From the NCBI GenBank assembly GCA_037127315.1, contig JBBBDQ010000350.1, positions 2,260,501-2,324,500 on the forward strand: a stretch of DNA of 64,000 bases. The letters run 5' to 3'. Below the pieces are notes generated by a model, which was not told the DNA's origin, made no database searches, and saw only the letters and a program-made list of their open reading frames with translations. Position numbers and translations under genes: made by a program. Numbering within the stretch: the first letter of the stretch is position 1; every line of letters starts with the position of its first letter. The DNA is from Ascarosepion bandense (lineage: Eukaryota; Mollusca; Cephalopoda; Sepiida; Sepiidae). Shown here one piece after another: positions 10,480 to 22,092 of this stretch.

Positions 10480-13012
10480 GAACATACCCCCCACCCCATA
10501 ATGTAACAAACCAATCATCCTTAATAGATTAACTCTCATTATCACCAACTAAATAGCTACAGCAAACATTCCTTCTATAAATGGTATAGAGGGACATTCA
10601 AAGGTTTTGTCAATGCTACAATATGGGGCAGAGGTGTCATTTATAAAACAATTTTGCAATCATCTTACTAGAGTTGGTCTTTTATAGGAAAAAGATTACA
10701 GAAAAAGGCTGTATTTATAACACTAACCATGAAAATGTGGAAAAATAAATAAATGGAGAAGTAAGAGGCCATGTTTTTTTGAGTCAAACTCAATAGACGT
10801 TAGCTCTAGCCAAGGAGAAAATAAAAAAAGAAGTCTACTATGATGAACTGGCTTGAGAAGAGTATATATTGCCTTCTCTGGGATGAGACTCAGATAAATG
10901 ACAGGAAACACTTCAAAATGATACAAGAAACAGCAGGTCAGCCAGATGAATAAGATAGGCGAGTGTGGTTTTCTTTGCTAATAAAAAAAAAAAATGTCTC
11001 CTGGAACTCTCCTCTAAATAGCTGGCACTGCCTGGGTATATGAGTAGGGGTGGTATTATTTAATCTGTGAATTGGCTGAAAGTTGATAGGTTATAAACAC
11101 TTTCTCTATCATCATTTTCCGAGAGAAATGTGTCCCCCTACCACTTATTACAAATTATGCACCTGATGAAGGCTGGAAAATAGATCAGCTAAAATATTGT
11201 TTTAAGAACATAAAAAAAAGAATTCAAAAATTCAAACCAAATTTGGAAAAAAAATGACATCAAATCATTTCAGAAATCTCGTCATCACAGTTTGCTGACT
11301 TACTCTTTTAAGTTGAGCATGAGTTTTAATTTTTTTTTTTAATTTATTCTAATTCCTTCATTAAATTCCTTTGAAATTGCCAAATCTTCTTGACATTCAC
11401 ACAATCCGACTTTACTAAGTAATCATATGTTTGGTAAATATTGAACGCACAAAATAATAGGTAAATGTTCTAAGCTACAGGAGAAAAGTGACCTGTTCAT
11501 TTCACATTCTTCTGAACACAAATTTTTCTCTACACAAATCTAAACCCTTTTATTTTTTTTTTTTCCCTGATATGCAAGTGAGTCTATGAATCAAATGAAG
11601 AAAAATAAATGACTCCATATTTGTCATGAAATACATTGCTAGGTCTGTTGTGTATGTAGATGAAGCAACAGCTGGATATGCAAACTTTAAATGTAGAAAT
11701 CAGAATTATCTAAATAGACTGGTTCACTCATAAATAGAAAAAAAAATCTTGGAAATAATTTTTGCAGATTAGCATTCATTAGATCTTTTTCAAGGAGCAA
11801 CTTTTGTCAGAAAAAAAATATAGATTTTTTTTTTAATCATTTTAGAAAAAGAATTATGGATTTCATTTTAATCATTCATTCACATTCCAAATCTTATTTG
11901 AGCAGTTAGTCTTACATTGTATTAATATTGGCTGATCCATTCTCCATCTTTCATCAGACAATAATAAATAAAAAGGGAAAACCTTTTTTCTGTGTTAAAT
12001 CATTTACATTTACCAAACAGTTCACTAAAAAAGACTAAAAAGAGAATTCATAATATTGATACGGAATAAAACCAATAACTGATTTTCTTACAGAATCATC
12101 TAAAATGAGTTTTTGCATGTAGAAAAATACGTTTTTTTAACAAAAATATTTCTTTAAATAAACAACAAATGATAGATTTTTAATTAAAAATATAAATGAA
12201 TAAAAATGTATAGCCATTTATTCTTCATTTAAGATAAATAATTATTTTCTTTAAATGTTTGTGAATGTGCTTCCAAAAAGGCATTTGTAAAAAGAAAAAT
12301 TATTAAAAAATATAAAATCAGATATCAATGATAAAAGCACAGTTTCAAACTTGACATTTGTAAACAACAGTTAGGTACAGATAAATCTGTAAAAATCAGG
12401 GGTCATTTTTTACACTGTACCAATATTATGAAGATAAAATTTAAATTGAAAAAAAATCTATTTTTCAAATCTGGCAAATACTGTGGCTTGTAAAGGTTTA
12501 ATGATTGCTAACAAGTAAAAGTGAACCAGTCTATGTAAATTGCGCCCTGAAATCAAACTAAAAACATTTGATCTTTGCATGGGGATATCGACATATGTTC
12601 CAGCAATAACAAAGAAACTAGTGAGCCATTTTGGAGGCTTAAAAACAAGAGTTTGGTTTGTCTTACTGCTTATGATCATTAAAGTCTCCTACTGCTGCAG
12701 AGACCTATACTGAGCTGGATCTCATTCTACAAGACTAATATAACCAGCCTTACAGGAAGTTATTTATTTATTGCTTTCTCTATTTTAATACAAAAGAAAC
12801 TTAAAATCCATTGTATTACAAACAAAAATTTTACATTTCTTTCAACAGATTCATCAAAGGCAGATTCCTTGTGGAATTAATAATTTGTTAAAGTAACAAT
12901 GAACTTTTTCAGAAATTGTAGCAGAATGTAAAACTGCAATTTATTTGCATTTCATACAAATTTTTATTTGTAAATGTGTGAAAGTTGATTTTGGGGGATA
13001 TATCTTTTTATA
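10480..13012. other. Intronic AT-rich sequence with repeat F copy 2
   Basis: No gene seen. 11864-12035 is the second copy of dispersed repeat F, and the 'CTGATGAAGGCTGGAAAAT' block at 11162-11190 is a reversed partial of the same family. The rest shows nothing recognisable. Confidence 0.5.
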
Positions 13013-13122
13013 GTCAATTAAGTGCCATATGGGATACAAGCTTGGGCGATCATGTTTTGAAAGAGACATGACTGACTGGACAGAAGATTTAACCAAAGTA
13101 GGTTGCCATTACTTTTTGCAGT
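13013..13122 (-). repeat. tRNA-derived SINE copy A5, 3' half (interrupted)
   Basis: The tail half of a reverse-oriented SINE (GTCAATTAAGTGCCATATG ... GGTTGCCATTACTTTTTGC). The other half resumes at 13668 on the far side of a LINE fragment, so the LINE inserted into this SINE. Confidence 0.85.
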
Positions 13123-13667
13123 AACTTTTTTTTTTCATCAGCAGGATGTGGCTTCCCTCTGTCTCTTCTACAAATATTTTCATGGTTTCTGCTCCGATGA
13201 ACTTAGGTGACTGGTGCCCTCTCCACAAGAATTTACTCGAGCAACTAGACTGGCAACAAGGTCCCACCCTTTGACAGTTAAACCTACCAAATGCAGCCGA
13301 CAATTCTTCTCCATCAGTTTCTTTTCTCACACTTCCCACCTGTGGAACTCCTTCCATATACTTGCTTTTCTGACGGCTGCAACCTCCAGAAATTTAAATA
13401 CAATGTCAATTCCTATCTCTTATCAACTTGACTCCAGTCCTTCCCGACATCACCTTTCTACATCATCCCATGTATCTTTTCTTTTCTCTTTACCTTCACA
13501 ACTGTCTTCACATTTGTGTTCCCATCCTTCTCTTGCCCTTTCTCTGACACCCCCTGTAACTGGTCTTTTCTCTTCATACTCTTCCTGCCTAAACTTTTAC
13601 TCTCTTATGTAGCTCCCTGTGCATCAGTGGTGATACCTTGCTTGGGTGAAACAATTAGAAAAAGAAA
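13123..13667 (+). pseudogene. LINE reverse-transcriptase 3' end inserted in a SINE
   Basis: On the plus strand: 'DVASLCLFYKYFHGFCSDEL' in a broken frame, then FTRATRLATRSHPLTVKP, SISFFSHTSHLWNS, and the tail GCCTTGCTTGGGTGAAAC. One stop interrupts the frame near 13206. Same LINE family as 9911-10475. Confidence 0.8.
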
Positions 13668-13806
13668 AGTTTACTGGTTGCCAACCAAGGCTGTAGAACC
13701 CAATCTATTCTACTATTTAACTGGAGCAAGAAGTATCAAATTAAACCTTTCCCAAGAGTATTTGCATGGAAGTTAATCCAACAAATTCAGTTGGAATTCA
13801 AACTCA
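13668..13806 (-). repeat. tRNA-derived SINE copy A5, 5' half (interrupted)
   Basis: Continues the SINE broken at 13122: TACTGGTTGCCAACCAAGGC through CCCAAGAGTATTTGCATGGA to 'AACTCAGCTC'. It meets copy A6 head to head. Confidence 0.85.
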
Positions 13807-13812
13807 GCTCTT

Positions 13813-14089
13813 GAGTGCCTTGTGGTGCAGTGGATATCAACTTGTAATGAGAAACCAGAAAGCCGAGTTCAAATTCCAGTTAAATTCAGTGCATTCACAT
13901 GTGCACAAATACCATTGGGAAAGGTACGAATCCTTTGCTTCTCCCTCCACATATGGGTTGAATAGCAGAGCAGACTGGGTTCTATAGCTTTGGTTGGCAA
14001 CCTACTGCAAGAAAATCTTTTGCCCAGTCAGTCATGTCCCTTTCAAGACATGATTGTCCAAGCATATATCAGTATGGCAGTTAACTGAT
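13813..14089 (+). repeat. tRNA-derived SINE, copy A6
   Basis: A full-length but diverged copy (TTGTGGTGCAGTGGATATCA ... CAGTTAACTGA) that abuts the reverse-oriented copy A5, so the pair can fold back on itself in RNA. Confidence 0.88.
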
Positions 14090-14557
14090 CTTTTCATAGT
14101 TAACAATTTTATCTGAATATTTGAAATATCCATAGAGGCGGATATAAACTTCATACAATTTAATATATTCCATTATTTACATTTTACAGGAGTACAGTCA
14201 TATTGGCACATGTAGCTTCTGTTGTTGATTCTTTTGGCCTCTAGCCACTTGGCTTCTCTCTTTGGGAAAAGCGAGTCACTTGGCATAGATATGTATAAAC
14301 AAGCTCGAATTTTTGATTTGTCTAACATGACCTGTTGCAAAGCCATATTTATTTCTAGGTGGTAAGGGGAGGATAAACATCTTTTTTTTATTTACTTAAA
14401 CTAGTAGAGACTGGTTGAAAATTCTCTTTGTGTTCACAATTTTTTTTTTTTATTTTATTTTAGACTTTATTTTTGGAAGCTTTTTCCTGAAACCTGTCAT
14501 TATAAGTTAGTCCTCTTTTTGTATGTTGTTTTGACATGCTACAGAAATTTTTATACA
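14090..14557. other. No recognised feature
   Basis: AT-rich intronic sequence. A locally GC-richer stretch at 14215-14290 contains short inverted words but no recognisable RNA gene. Confidence 0.4.
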
Positions 14558-15010
14558 CTTCTTCTTCTTCTATGTGCCCTGTCCCTTCAGGACGTAGGCG
14601 ATCATGGCCCTCCACGTCACCCTATCCCCTGTGGCCCTTAGCATGTTTGTTCCTGTCACTCCTGGCAATCCCCGTTCCGTCATCCACCCGACCAGGCCCT
14701 GCAAATATGTTATCCGCTGCCTTCCTCTGTCTCTCTTTCCCTCTACCTGGCCAGTCAGTATCAGGTTCTCCAATCTCTCCTTCCTCATTGCGTGTCCCAG
14801 GAACTTCAGCTGTCTCTTTTCCTGATGCTTGATATTAACTTCCTTTTGGTTGCCATTCTTTCCAACACCTCATCATTGCTTGCATGTTCAGTCCACGATA
14901 TCTGTAGCATCCTTCTGTAGAACCACATTTCCGCTGCTTCCAGTTTTGTTCTCATTTTCGATGATATTGTCCAGCACTCACTGCCGTATTGAAGTTTGAA
15001 TATTGTTACA
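14558..15010 (-). pseudogene. LINE reverse-transcriptase C-terminus, family R copy 1
   Basis: The minus strand reads MRKERLENLILTGQVEGKRD, RGRQRITYL and VTWRAMIAYVLKGQGT before a (GAA)n tail at 14558-14575. Upstream it holds further RT tail words in broken frames. Same family as 15035-15910 and 54735-54965. Confidence 0.8.
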
Positions 15011-15034
15011 GACTCTAAGTTTGATTTGGAGCAA

Positions 15035-15910
15035 ATATTTCTTCAATGTGCCATGTCCCATCAAGACTTAAGTGATCATAGCCCTCCACCTCTCCCTATC
15101 CCTTGCTGCTCTTAATAGACTCTTCTCCTGTTCTTCTACTCAATCCCTGCTCTACCATCCATCTGTTCAAGTCTATCAGGTATGTCATACACTGCTTTCC
15201 CTTGTCCCTCTTTCCCTCTATCCATCCCATGAGCATCGTGTTCTCAAAGCCCTCCTTCCTCATTACATGTCCCAAAAACATCAGCTGTCTTTTCTTGATG
15301 TTAAATATCAGTTTCCTTTTTGTGCCCATCCTCTTCAAAACCTTGTCATTGCTCATGTGTTCTATCCACAGTATCCTCAGCATCCTTCTGTAGAACCACA
15401 TTTTGGTTGCTTCAAGTCTTTTCTTCATCTTTGATGAGATTGTCCAGCATTCACTCTGTGTTGAAGGACAGACATCCCCTAACAATCTAGTAATCTCTTC
15501 ATTTCCAGCAAAATTTTCTTGTTTTTTAACTCTACTCAACTTCTGGAATGCATCCTTGGCCATTCCAATGCTCCTCCAGATCTCCATATTGCACTTTCCA
15601 TCCTCTGTTAGGACACTTCCCAGGTATTTAAATTTCTGCACCTGTTTGATTTTCATATCACCAACTTCTAGTTGGCATTTAAGGTTCCTCTTTTTACTAA
15701 TTACCATGAATTCTGTTTTCTTATAGTTTATTTGTAGTCCTTTCTTTCTGCTTTCTTTAGCAAATTCTTGTAAGAGGTCTTGTAGATTTTTTTCCTGTAT
15801 CTGCTATCAGCACTGTATCAACTGCGTATCTTATATTGTTAACATTGTGACCACCAATGAGGAGACCTGGCAGGATTTCTAGATCTCTCAGAATGGTCTC
15901 ACTCAAACTT
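15035..15910 (-). pseudogene. LINE reverse transcriptase fragment, family R copy 2
   Basis: The minus strand has a 203-codon open frame (15096-15707): KIKQVQKFKYLGSVLTEDGK, then SECWTISSKMKKRLEATKMW, FYRRMLRILW, and KRQLMFLGHVMRKEGFENT, a standard order for the end of non-LTR reverse transcriptases. Upstream of it (15710-15900), after a frameshift at an A-run, is the catalytic box, read as YAVD in place of YADD. The element is therefore inactive. It lies beside R copy 1 in the same orientation. Confidence 0.88.
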
Positions 15911-18387
15911 TACTTAAAAACTTCCTGATTCGTTTTCAAATCAATTAAAGTCAAATATTCTTTTGCATGTTTTTAGACACATTTTATCAATTTCATTAAA
16001 AACGACAGAAATTTGATTTTGCAAGAAACTAGTATTTTAGGTTTCTTTCTAGAAAATTTGGTAAAATCGAATAAAAAATAAATGGTAGGCAGATTTTAAG
16101 TGTTAATAAATAAACCTGTCAATAGCTGAAAATCATTTTTCTTTATATAAGTGGACAATGGAAAACAGTACAGAATGAGTAACAGCTGCTATACAATAGA
16201 ATAAAATTAAAAATTTGAAATTTCATTTTCCCATCTTACTATATCCTTCTCTAACAACTGTCACTAAGGTGATAAGTATTTAATAAACATTTATACTGTT
16301 AAAATTTTCTAAACCAATCTTTGCAAAGATTTTTTTAACTTGTTTTGATAATCAAGAATTTTCAAATATCTTTCTTTTTACAAAACCTATGTGGTATTAC
16401 ATTACTCCTTAAAGTTTAACTTTTTACCTGTCAATTACAAAAAATAGTGGGGAGTTAATCAAGGGGAATAACTCTTTAGAAAATTAAATATTATTTCCCT
16501 TAGATTAATTCGATAATTTTTCCGTAAATTTTCATTGACTCAAAATATAATATTCAAAATGTGATCATAATTATGAAGTTAATGTATTTTATAATTCTGG
16601 TTTTATTAACAAAGAATTTGTTCAGAATTAAAAACATTTTTAAATTTAACAAATCATTCTTTAAAATTCAGTTTCTTTGTTTTATCAAAATTTTTAAAAG
16701 TATCATCACAAAAAGAAATTTTCAAAATTATATATTTTATTTCTTCTCTTTTTGTGAGATTTTTTTCCTGTTACAGATTTTATTAGCACACATAGAGATA
16801 ATTTAAAAATACAGACTAGATTTTATCAATTCAGAATCGTAATTTTTTATACTAATGCTCACTCACTACAAAGCCCAAGAGCCATTCAAGATAAAGGGTT
16901 ACTGCATGAGGTTATATGAGCATAAGACACGGCAATAAGCGAAAGTCATGGAGTTATTTTTTAATTTTTAAATCATTTCACCCCTAGCAAGGCAATAAAG
17001 CCACTAAGATACATGGAGTTACTGTGTGTGATAGATTATAAAAAAAAAACATTGAGAGAGAACAATGAAAGAACAGGAATTAAGAAGTTAGAAGGTAACA
17101 ACGCTGCATTTTAATTTTTGAAGAACAAAGTTGATGTGAAAGCAAGAAGCCAGAAGATAGTATAGAAAATAAACCCTACTTCCAACACAATTACATGCCC
17201 ATATAAAAAAAAACTGGCCAAATTTTACTTTCTCACTGATAACAGACAATATTGCAAACATGCCAAAAAGATCCCACAATACAACACACTGTTTAAATCA
17301 AAGTGTCTATTGGTTAGAAATTAACATCACTATGCAAAATATTTGACCAGTCAGATAAAAGTAAAATCCTATTTTTGGGAAGAATTTGTTATAAAACCCC
17401 AAAGATTTTGACTTTCAAAGAGCAGAGATGTGACTGTCTCTGGGCCATTCAGACACAAAAGACATGTCTATGTTGCTTTTTTAAAAGCAACATAGTCATA
17501 TCCATACATGCCTTGCTAAAACAAATTTAAATGTTTTGCTTTCAGGTATAGGCTTCTTTGGTATCATAAAAGTTTTTTTTAGAAAGCCTGTGGATTTCTC
17601 TGACGAATGCTGAGAATGTGTTTTAGATTACAACCTTTAGAATGATTTTGTCTCTTTTGCATTGAAATGCTATTTTGAGTTTTTATATTGACTGCAAATT
17701 CATTGAATTTTTTTCAGATGGGAAATGAATGTTATTACATTATGGTTATTATCTTCTGAAAGTTTTTATTTTGGAGTTTATCTAGAATTTCTGTTGTTCA
17801 ATAACTATAATGATGGGCTGAAAATTCCATCGGCTGATGATGAAAGAATGATGTCAGAACTGTGAATTCTTGCATGATTAACTTCAACTCATTATAAATA
17901 ACTGCATTGTTTCTGTTCAGGTAAACTGACATCTGTATATTCAAAAGAGGACTGTTCATCATGTCCATAATAAAAGGCATCAACGGCAGATACGACATCA
18001 TCATTATCACTGTGATACTGGTAACTAGTCAAATGTTTTTCATGTTGGAGAACAGATGATAGTCAAATCAGAAGAATAGGGAAGATGATGAACCTGTTCA
18101 AAGCCAGTTTTTGAACATTAGACATTGAAACTTGTGTGCTGGAGATCTTTCCTTATGAAGCAGGACCTCTTTCATCAGTTTTCGTAGGTGTTTGGCCTTG
18201 ATAGCCTTTTGTAACTGTTAGTATAGCACTCTCCATTCATGGTGTCATTCCTTTGAAGATAGTCAATAGACATAATGCCTTTTGTTTTCTGAAAAAAAAA
18301 AAAACTAAGGCCATCACCTTCCCAGCAGATGAGATGATCTTGGCTTTCTTTGAAGCAGGATCAGAGGAGGAAGCATGTTTCTTCTAC
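15911..18387. other. Intronic AT-rich sequence
   Basis: No gene seen. A fragment of the LINE-type tail, reversed, is at 16970-17005 (AATCATTTCACCCCTAGCAA). A perfect small palindrome, CTATGTTGCTTTT with its complement, lies at 17468-17495. Confidence 0.5.
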
Positions 18388-18389
18388 CT

Positions 18390-19255
18390 ATTTTTTAATC
18401 ATTTCACCCAAAGCAAGGCAGTACCACCATTGATGTGCTGGGGGCTACATAAGAGAGTTAAAGCTTTAGGCAGGAGGAGAGTAAAGAGAAAAACAAACCA
18501 GTTACAGGAGGTAAGAGAGAAAAGGCAAGAGAAGAATGTGAATACAGGAGTGAAAACAGTTGCAAAGGTAGAGTGAAAGGAAAAGAATAAGATAGACGGG
18601 ATGATGTAGAAAGGACTGGAGTCAAGTGAATAAGAGATGGGAATTGACATTGCCTTTAAGTTCCTGGAGGTTGTAGCCATCAGGAAAGCAAGTATATGGA
18701 AGGGAGTTCCACAGGCAAGAAGTGCAAGAAAAGAAGCTGATAGAGTAGAATTGTTGCCTGCATTTGGTTGATTTAACTGTAAAAGGATGGGACCTTGTTG
18801 CCTGTCTGGCTGCACAAGTAAATTATCATGGAGGGGTCACTAGTGACCTAAGTTTGTCAGAGCAGAAGCCATGAAAATATTTGTAGAAGAGACAGAGGGA
18901 AGCCATGTCCTGCCGGTGAGAAAGTGGCTGGAGTCAAGCTGCCAGGCCAGGACCAATCACATTGGAGATTCTTTTTTAGAGCCTTTCAAGAACACTGAGA
19001 CGAACAGCAGAGGCGCCAAACCAGAGATGACAACAGTATTCCATGCAGTTGGTTGGTTTGTATATGTGCAAGATAGATTCAAGAGGGTAAAACTTCCTGG
19101 CCTGACAATAACCCAACCTTCTTAGCAGTGTAGCTTATGCCAAACCTTATCAAAAGCCTTGGAGATATCCAGGGCAACAGCATGAGCCTCACCAAACTTA
19201 TCGAGGGTCTGGTATCTGGCTCAAAGTAATGAACTCATCACTCATCTTGGGATAG
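18390..19255 (-). pseudogene. LINE reverse-transcriptase fragment with FDKVWH box
   Basis: The minus strand from 19255 reads AVALDISKAFDKVWHKL (the RT 'SKAFDKV' motif), then after a gap the C-terminal tail region near 18870 (SLCLFYKYFHGFCSD-like), and a 138-codon open frame with FLALLACGTPFHILAFL and SRNLKAMSIPISYSLDSSP, ending at the ACCCAAAGCAAGGC tail. The middle of the RT, with its YADD box, is missing: internally deleted copy. Confidence 0.8.
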
Positions 19256-21771
19256 GAAATATTCAAGGAAACCAACTGGTTTGGGTTGTGTTTGAGTTTC
19301 AATAGGTGCTCAAAATGTAAGACTTCCCTCAGTGATTGTCTATATTTCACAATGGGTTAAAATTGGATAAATTTAAGTTGCTTTCTTCATTTTGATTTTC
19401 GCAGACATTTGACCTTTATGCTCTCTATCCTTCTTCAGGTTATGTACTGTATCCAATAATGTTCTCCAATTTCTAAACTAAATCCACAAGAGTAGATCGT
19501 TTCCATTTTGCTGTCTGTGGATAAGAAGATAACTTGTGCTAGTTAATTCTGTTATTTTTTCCCATTTGTCAGTTGTGATGCCACTTCTGCTCATTCCATT
19601 GCCTGACACAAAGGTTGAACTCTCAACCACTAGGTACACTGTAACATTTGACTAGTTAAGCAATTGCCCTGTAGGAGAATCAGGTGGATTCATTTTGGAG
19701 CCTTAAACCTAATGTCCATCCTTCCCAAATCAAAGGTTTTCCATATGATACTCAGCTTTATGCCATTCTACTGAATAGTTTTTTAGAGCATAGCATATAT
19801 GCAGGTTCTTTTAATCTCTTTATTTTCCATTGTTGCTTTCTATTATTATTGAAATTGAAACTTTCATAAAAATTCATCAAACCTGCTTGAGCTTATATAA
19901 TTTTGTTGTTCCTTGATCAGTTAATGTAACAAGTTAGGGCTTCTAAATGATAGCCATTTTCTTCTATTTTACAAAAATCTTTCTATAGCAAGTTATTAAT
20001 GTGGTATTAGTTCTGCTCAAGGTTAGACATTTGCTATTGACATTATCAGATCTGTGGAATGATGAAAATCTTTGATCAACTGGCTTTTTCAGGTGACAGA
20101 GTTCATACTTAGATTGTCATTGAGCTAATAGCTCTACAGGAATAATGACGATCTAAGTTCAAAGCAAATATCTTCAATCATCTAAAGGAGTTCAGAAAAA
20201 TTGTCAGAGGGGAAATTTTCAGCCCCACCCTCTTGCATATGCATATATTTCTACTATATATTTAGTATATATTTCTACTAAAATAACTATTTTCATTCCA
20301 AAAATAAATATAATTTCTTGTCTAAATAAGATATAAATTCTTATCTTCCTAGCAAAAATTCTTCATAAAATAACATTTCTTTTTCGCATCTAATCACTTT
20401 TCATTAACTTTTTTGCTTTTTTTAGCCACAGCTTTGTCTCTTTTCATTTGCACTTGGCACAAAATTCATGCTTTATTTAGTTTCTTTGTTAATTCAATCT
20501 GGAAAGATTTTCTAATGTCTGACAACTCACCAAAATTTTTAACCCCCAAATTTTGTTCCAAAAATGAACTGTTGTACATTTGCTTTTAAAATTTCACTTT
20601 CCTACTTATACAGCAATTTCCATTTGACAAACTAAATTCATCAAGACATTTTACCCTCTTGTAAAAGTAGTTTGTATTTATCACTTCTTTATAATTTGAT
20701 ATTTTCTTTTAAGATTCTGTACTGTTTTTGTCAGCCATCTTGAATAATTAAATTATATTATTTCCTTTCAAACATAAAAATCTCATTGACTTTTTTCTAT
20801 TATATTGCAACTGTTTTCAAATAGTTTTCACTTTTCTTTGATTTACTGATTTTTTCTTTACTTTTCAATATCTATTTTATTTTTATTTTTACTCAGTTTC
20901 ACATTTTTTAATCTTTTTTATTTTCATTTTTATCTTAATTTTGTATGCTGTCATTCTCTCTCTCTCTCTTTTCTTTAGTTCTTCATATTTTTCTTTGTTT
21001 TTGTTCTTCTTTTACTTCCTATTCCTTCTGCCCACCAAACCATCTAAACATAACCTGCATCCACCCAACTTAAATCTTTCTGAAAAAAAAAAAAACTCAA
21101 CTTCCTGACCCACTCTTTATTTTCCCCTTTCCAATTTCTTGTTTCATTTTCTCAATTGAGTATTTTCAATGGATTATTACTCTTTAAATAATCTATACCA
21201 AAGCCATTTTACTTTTTCCCTCCAACATTCAGTGACACTTATAAAACTGCAGGCCTACAATAGATGTTTGGTGATAGCAACATATAAATTACTAAATGAC
21301 ACCCAGTCCTTATTACTAGACTATGTAGTAGTCTGGAACCAAAATAATAAAAGAAAAATTAATAGTTATGCTATAATAATACTTTAAAATTCAGATAAGA
21401 ATGGTAATTAACAATAAAGAAAGAAAAAATTAGATCATAAGAAAATAGTTAAATAAATATAAAATATTCTCATGATGCACCAGAACATTTATTTTACCAT
21501 TGATTAAAACAAAAATCAAACTGTTCTCTTTTTTTCATTTTCGATGGCTAAAGAGACATACATCTAGGAAAGTTCTCTGATAAAACATGTTGCTAACAGA
21601 TAAGTACAATATTTTTATCTCTATATATGTTCTTCAAAATATACAATCATTTCTCAAGAATGTATACGAAAGGATTTTACCATTTTTGTTGTATATAGGA
21701 TTTGTTTGTAATTTTATCATTCCATTGTGGGCTGATAATGTCTCTTTAAATTCATACTTTGTTACATATCT
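19256..21771. other. Intronic AT-rich sequence, no recognised feature
   Basis: No coding motifs, tRNA, or known repeat members identified. Pyrimidine-rich and low-complexity between about 20400 and 21160. Confidence 0.5.
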
Positions 21772-22092
21772 CAAAGCTTGAAACTTTGTTACATATCTCG
21801 AAACTTGAAACTTTGTTCCAGACCAGTTCACACTCCACCCACATCTATTGAACAGGTGAAGAGGCTCATACCTTGTTTCCTGCTTAGGATGTGGTTTCCG
21901 GTTTTCTCTTTTCTAATCTTCTCACTCTTATGTAGCCCCCTGCACATCAGTAGCATTACCGCCTTGCTTGGGGTGATATGATTAAAAAAAAAAAAAAAAA
22001 AAAGATCTCAAAACTTGAAACTTTGTTCCAGATCTTGAAACTTGAAACTTTGTTCCATATCTCAAAACTTGAAACTTTGTTACATATCTCAA
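21772..22092. repeat. 27-30-bp tandem repeat split by a retroelement
   Basis: A minisatellite with unit 'ACATATCTCAAAACTTGAAA' + 'CTTTGTT' occurs before 21818 (two units) and after 21998 (about four units). Between them sits a short retroelement with a poly-A end. One unit is cut at the insertion point. Confidence 0.85.
21822..21998 (+). repeat. Short retroelement with LINE-type tail and poly-A
   Basis: Runs from 'AGTTCACACTCCACCCACAT' through 'TTGAACAGGTGAAGAGGCTC' to GCCTTGCTTGGGGTGATATG and a poly-A run of about 19. The same short element occurs reversed at 41968-42165 and, multiplied, at 58898-59340. It has no coding capacity and shares only its 3' tail with LINEs here. Confidence 0.8.

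Noticed and set aside
13109..13357. 82-codon minus-strand frame
   Set aside because: Antisense of the LINE 3' end that is clearly coding on the plus strand.
17468..17495. Short perfect palindrome as a terminator or miRNA hairpin
   Set aside because: Arms of about 13 nt with almost no loop are too short for a miRNA precursor; likely chance in AT-rich intron.
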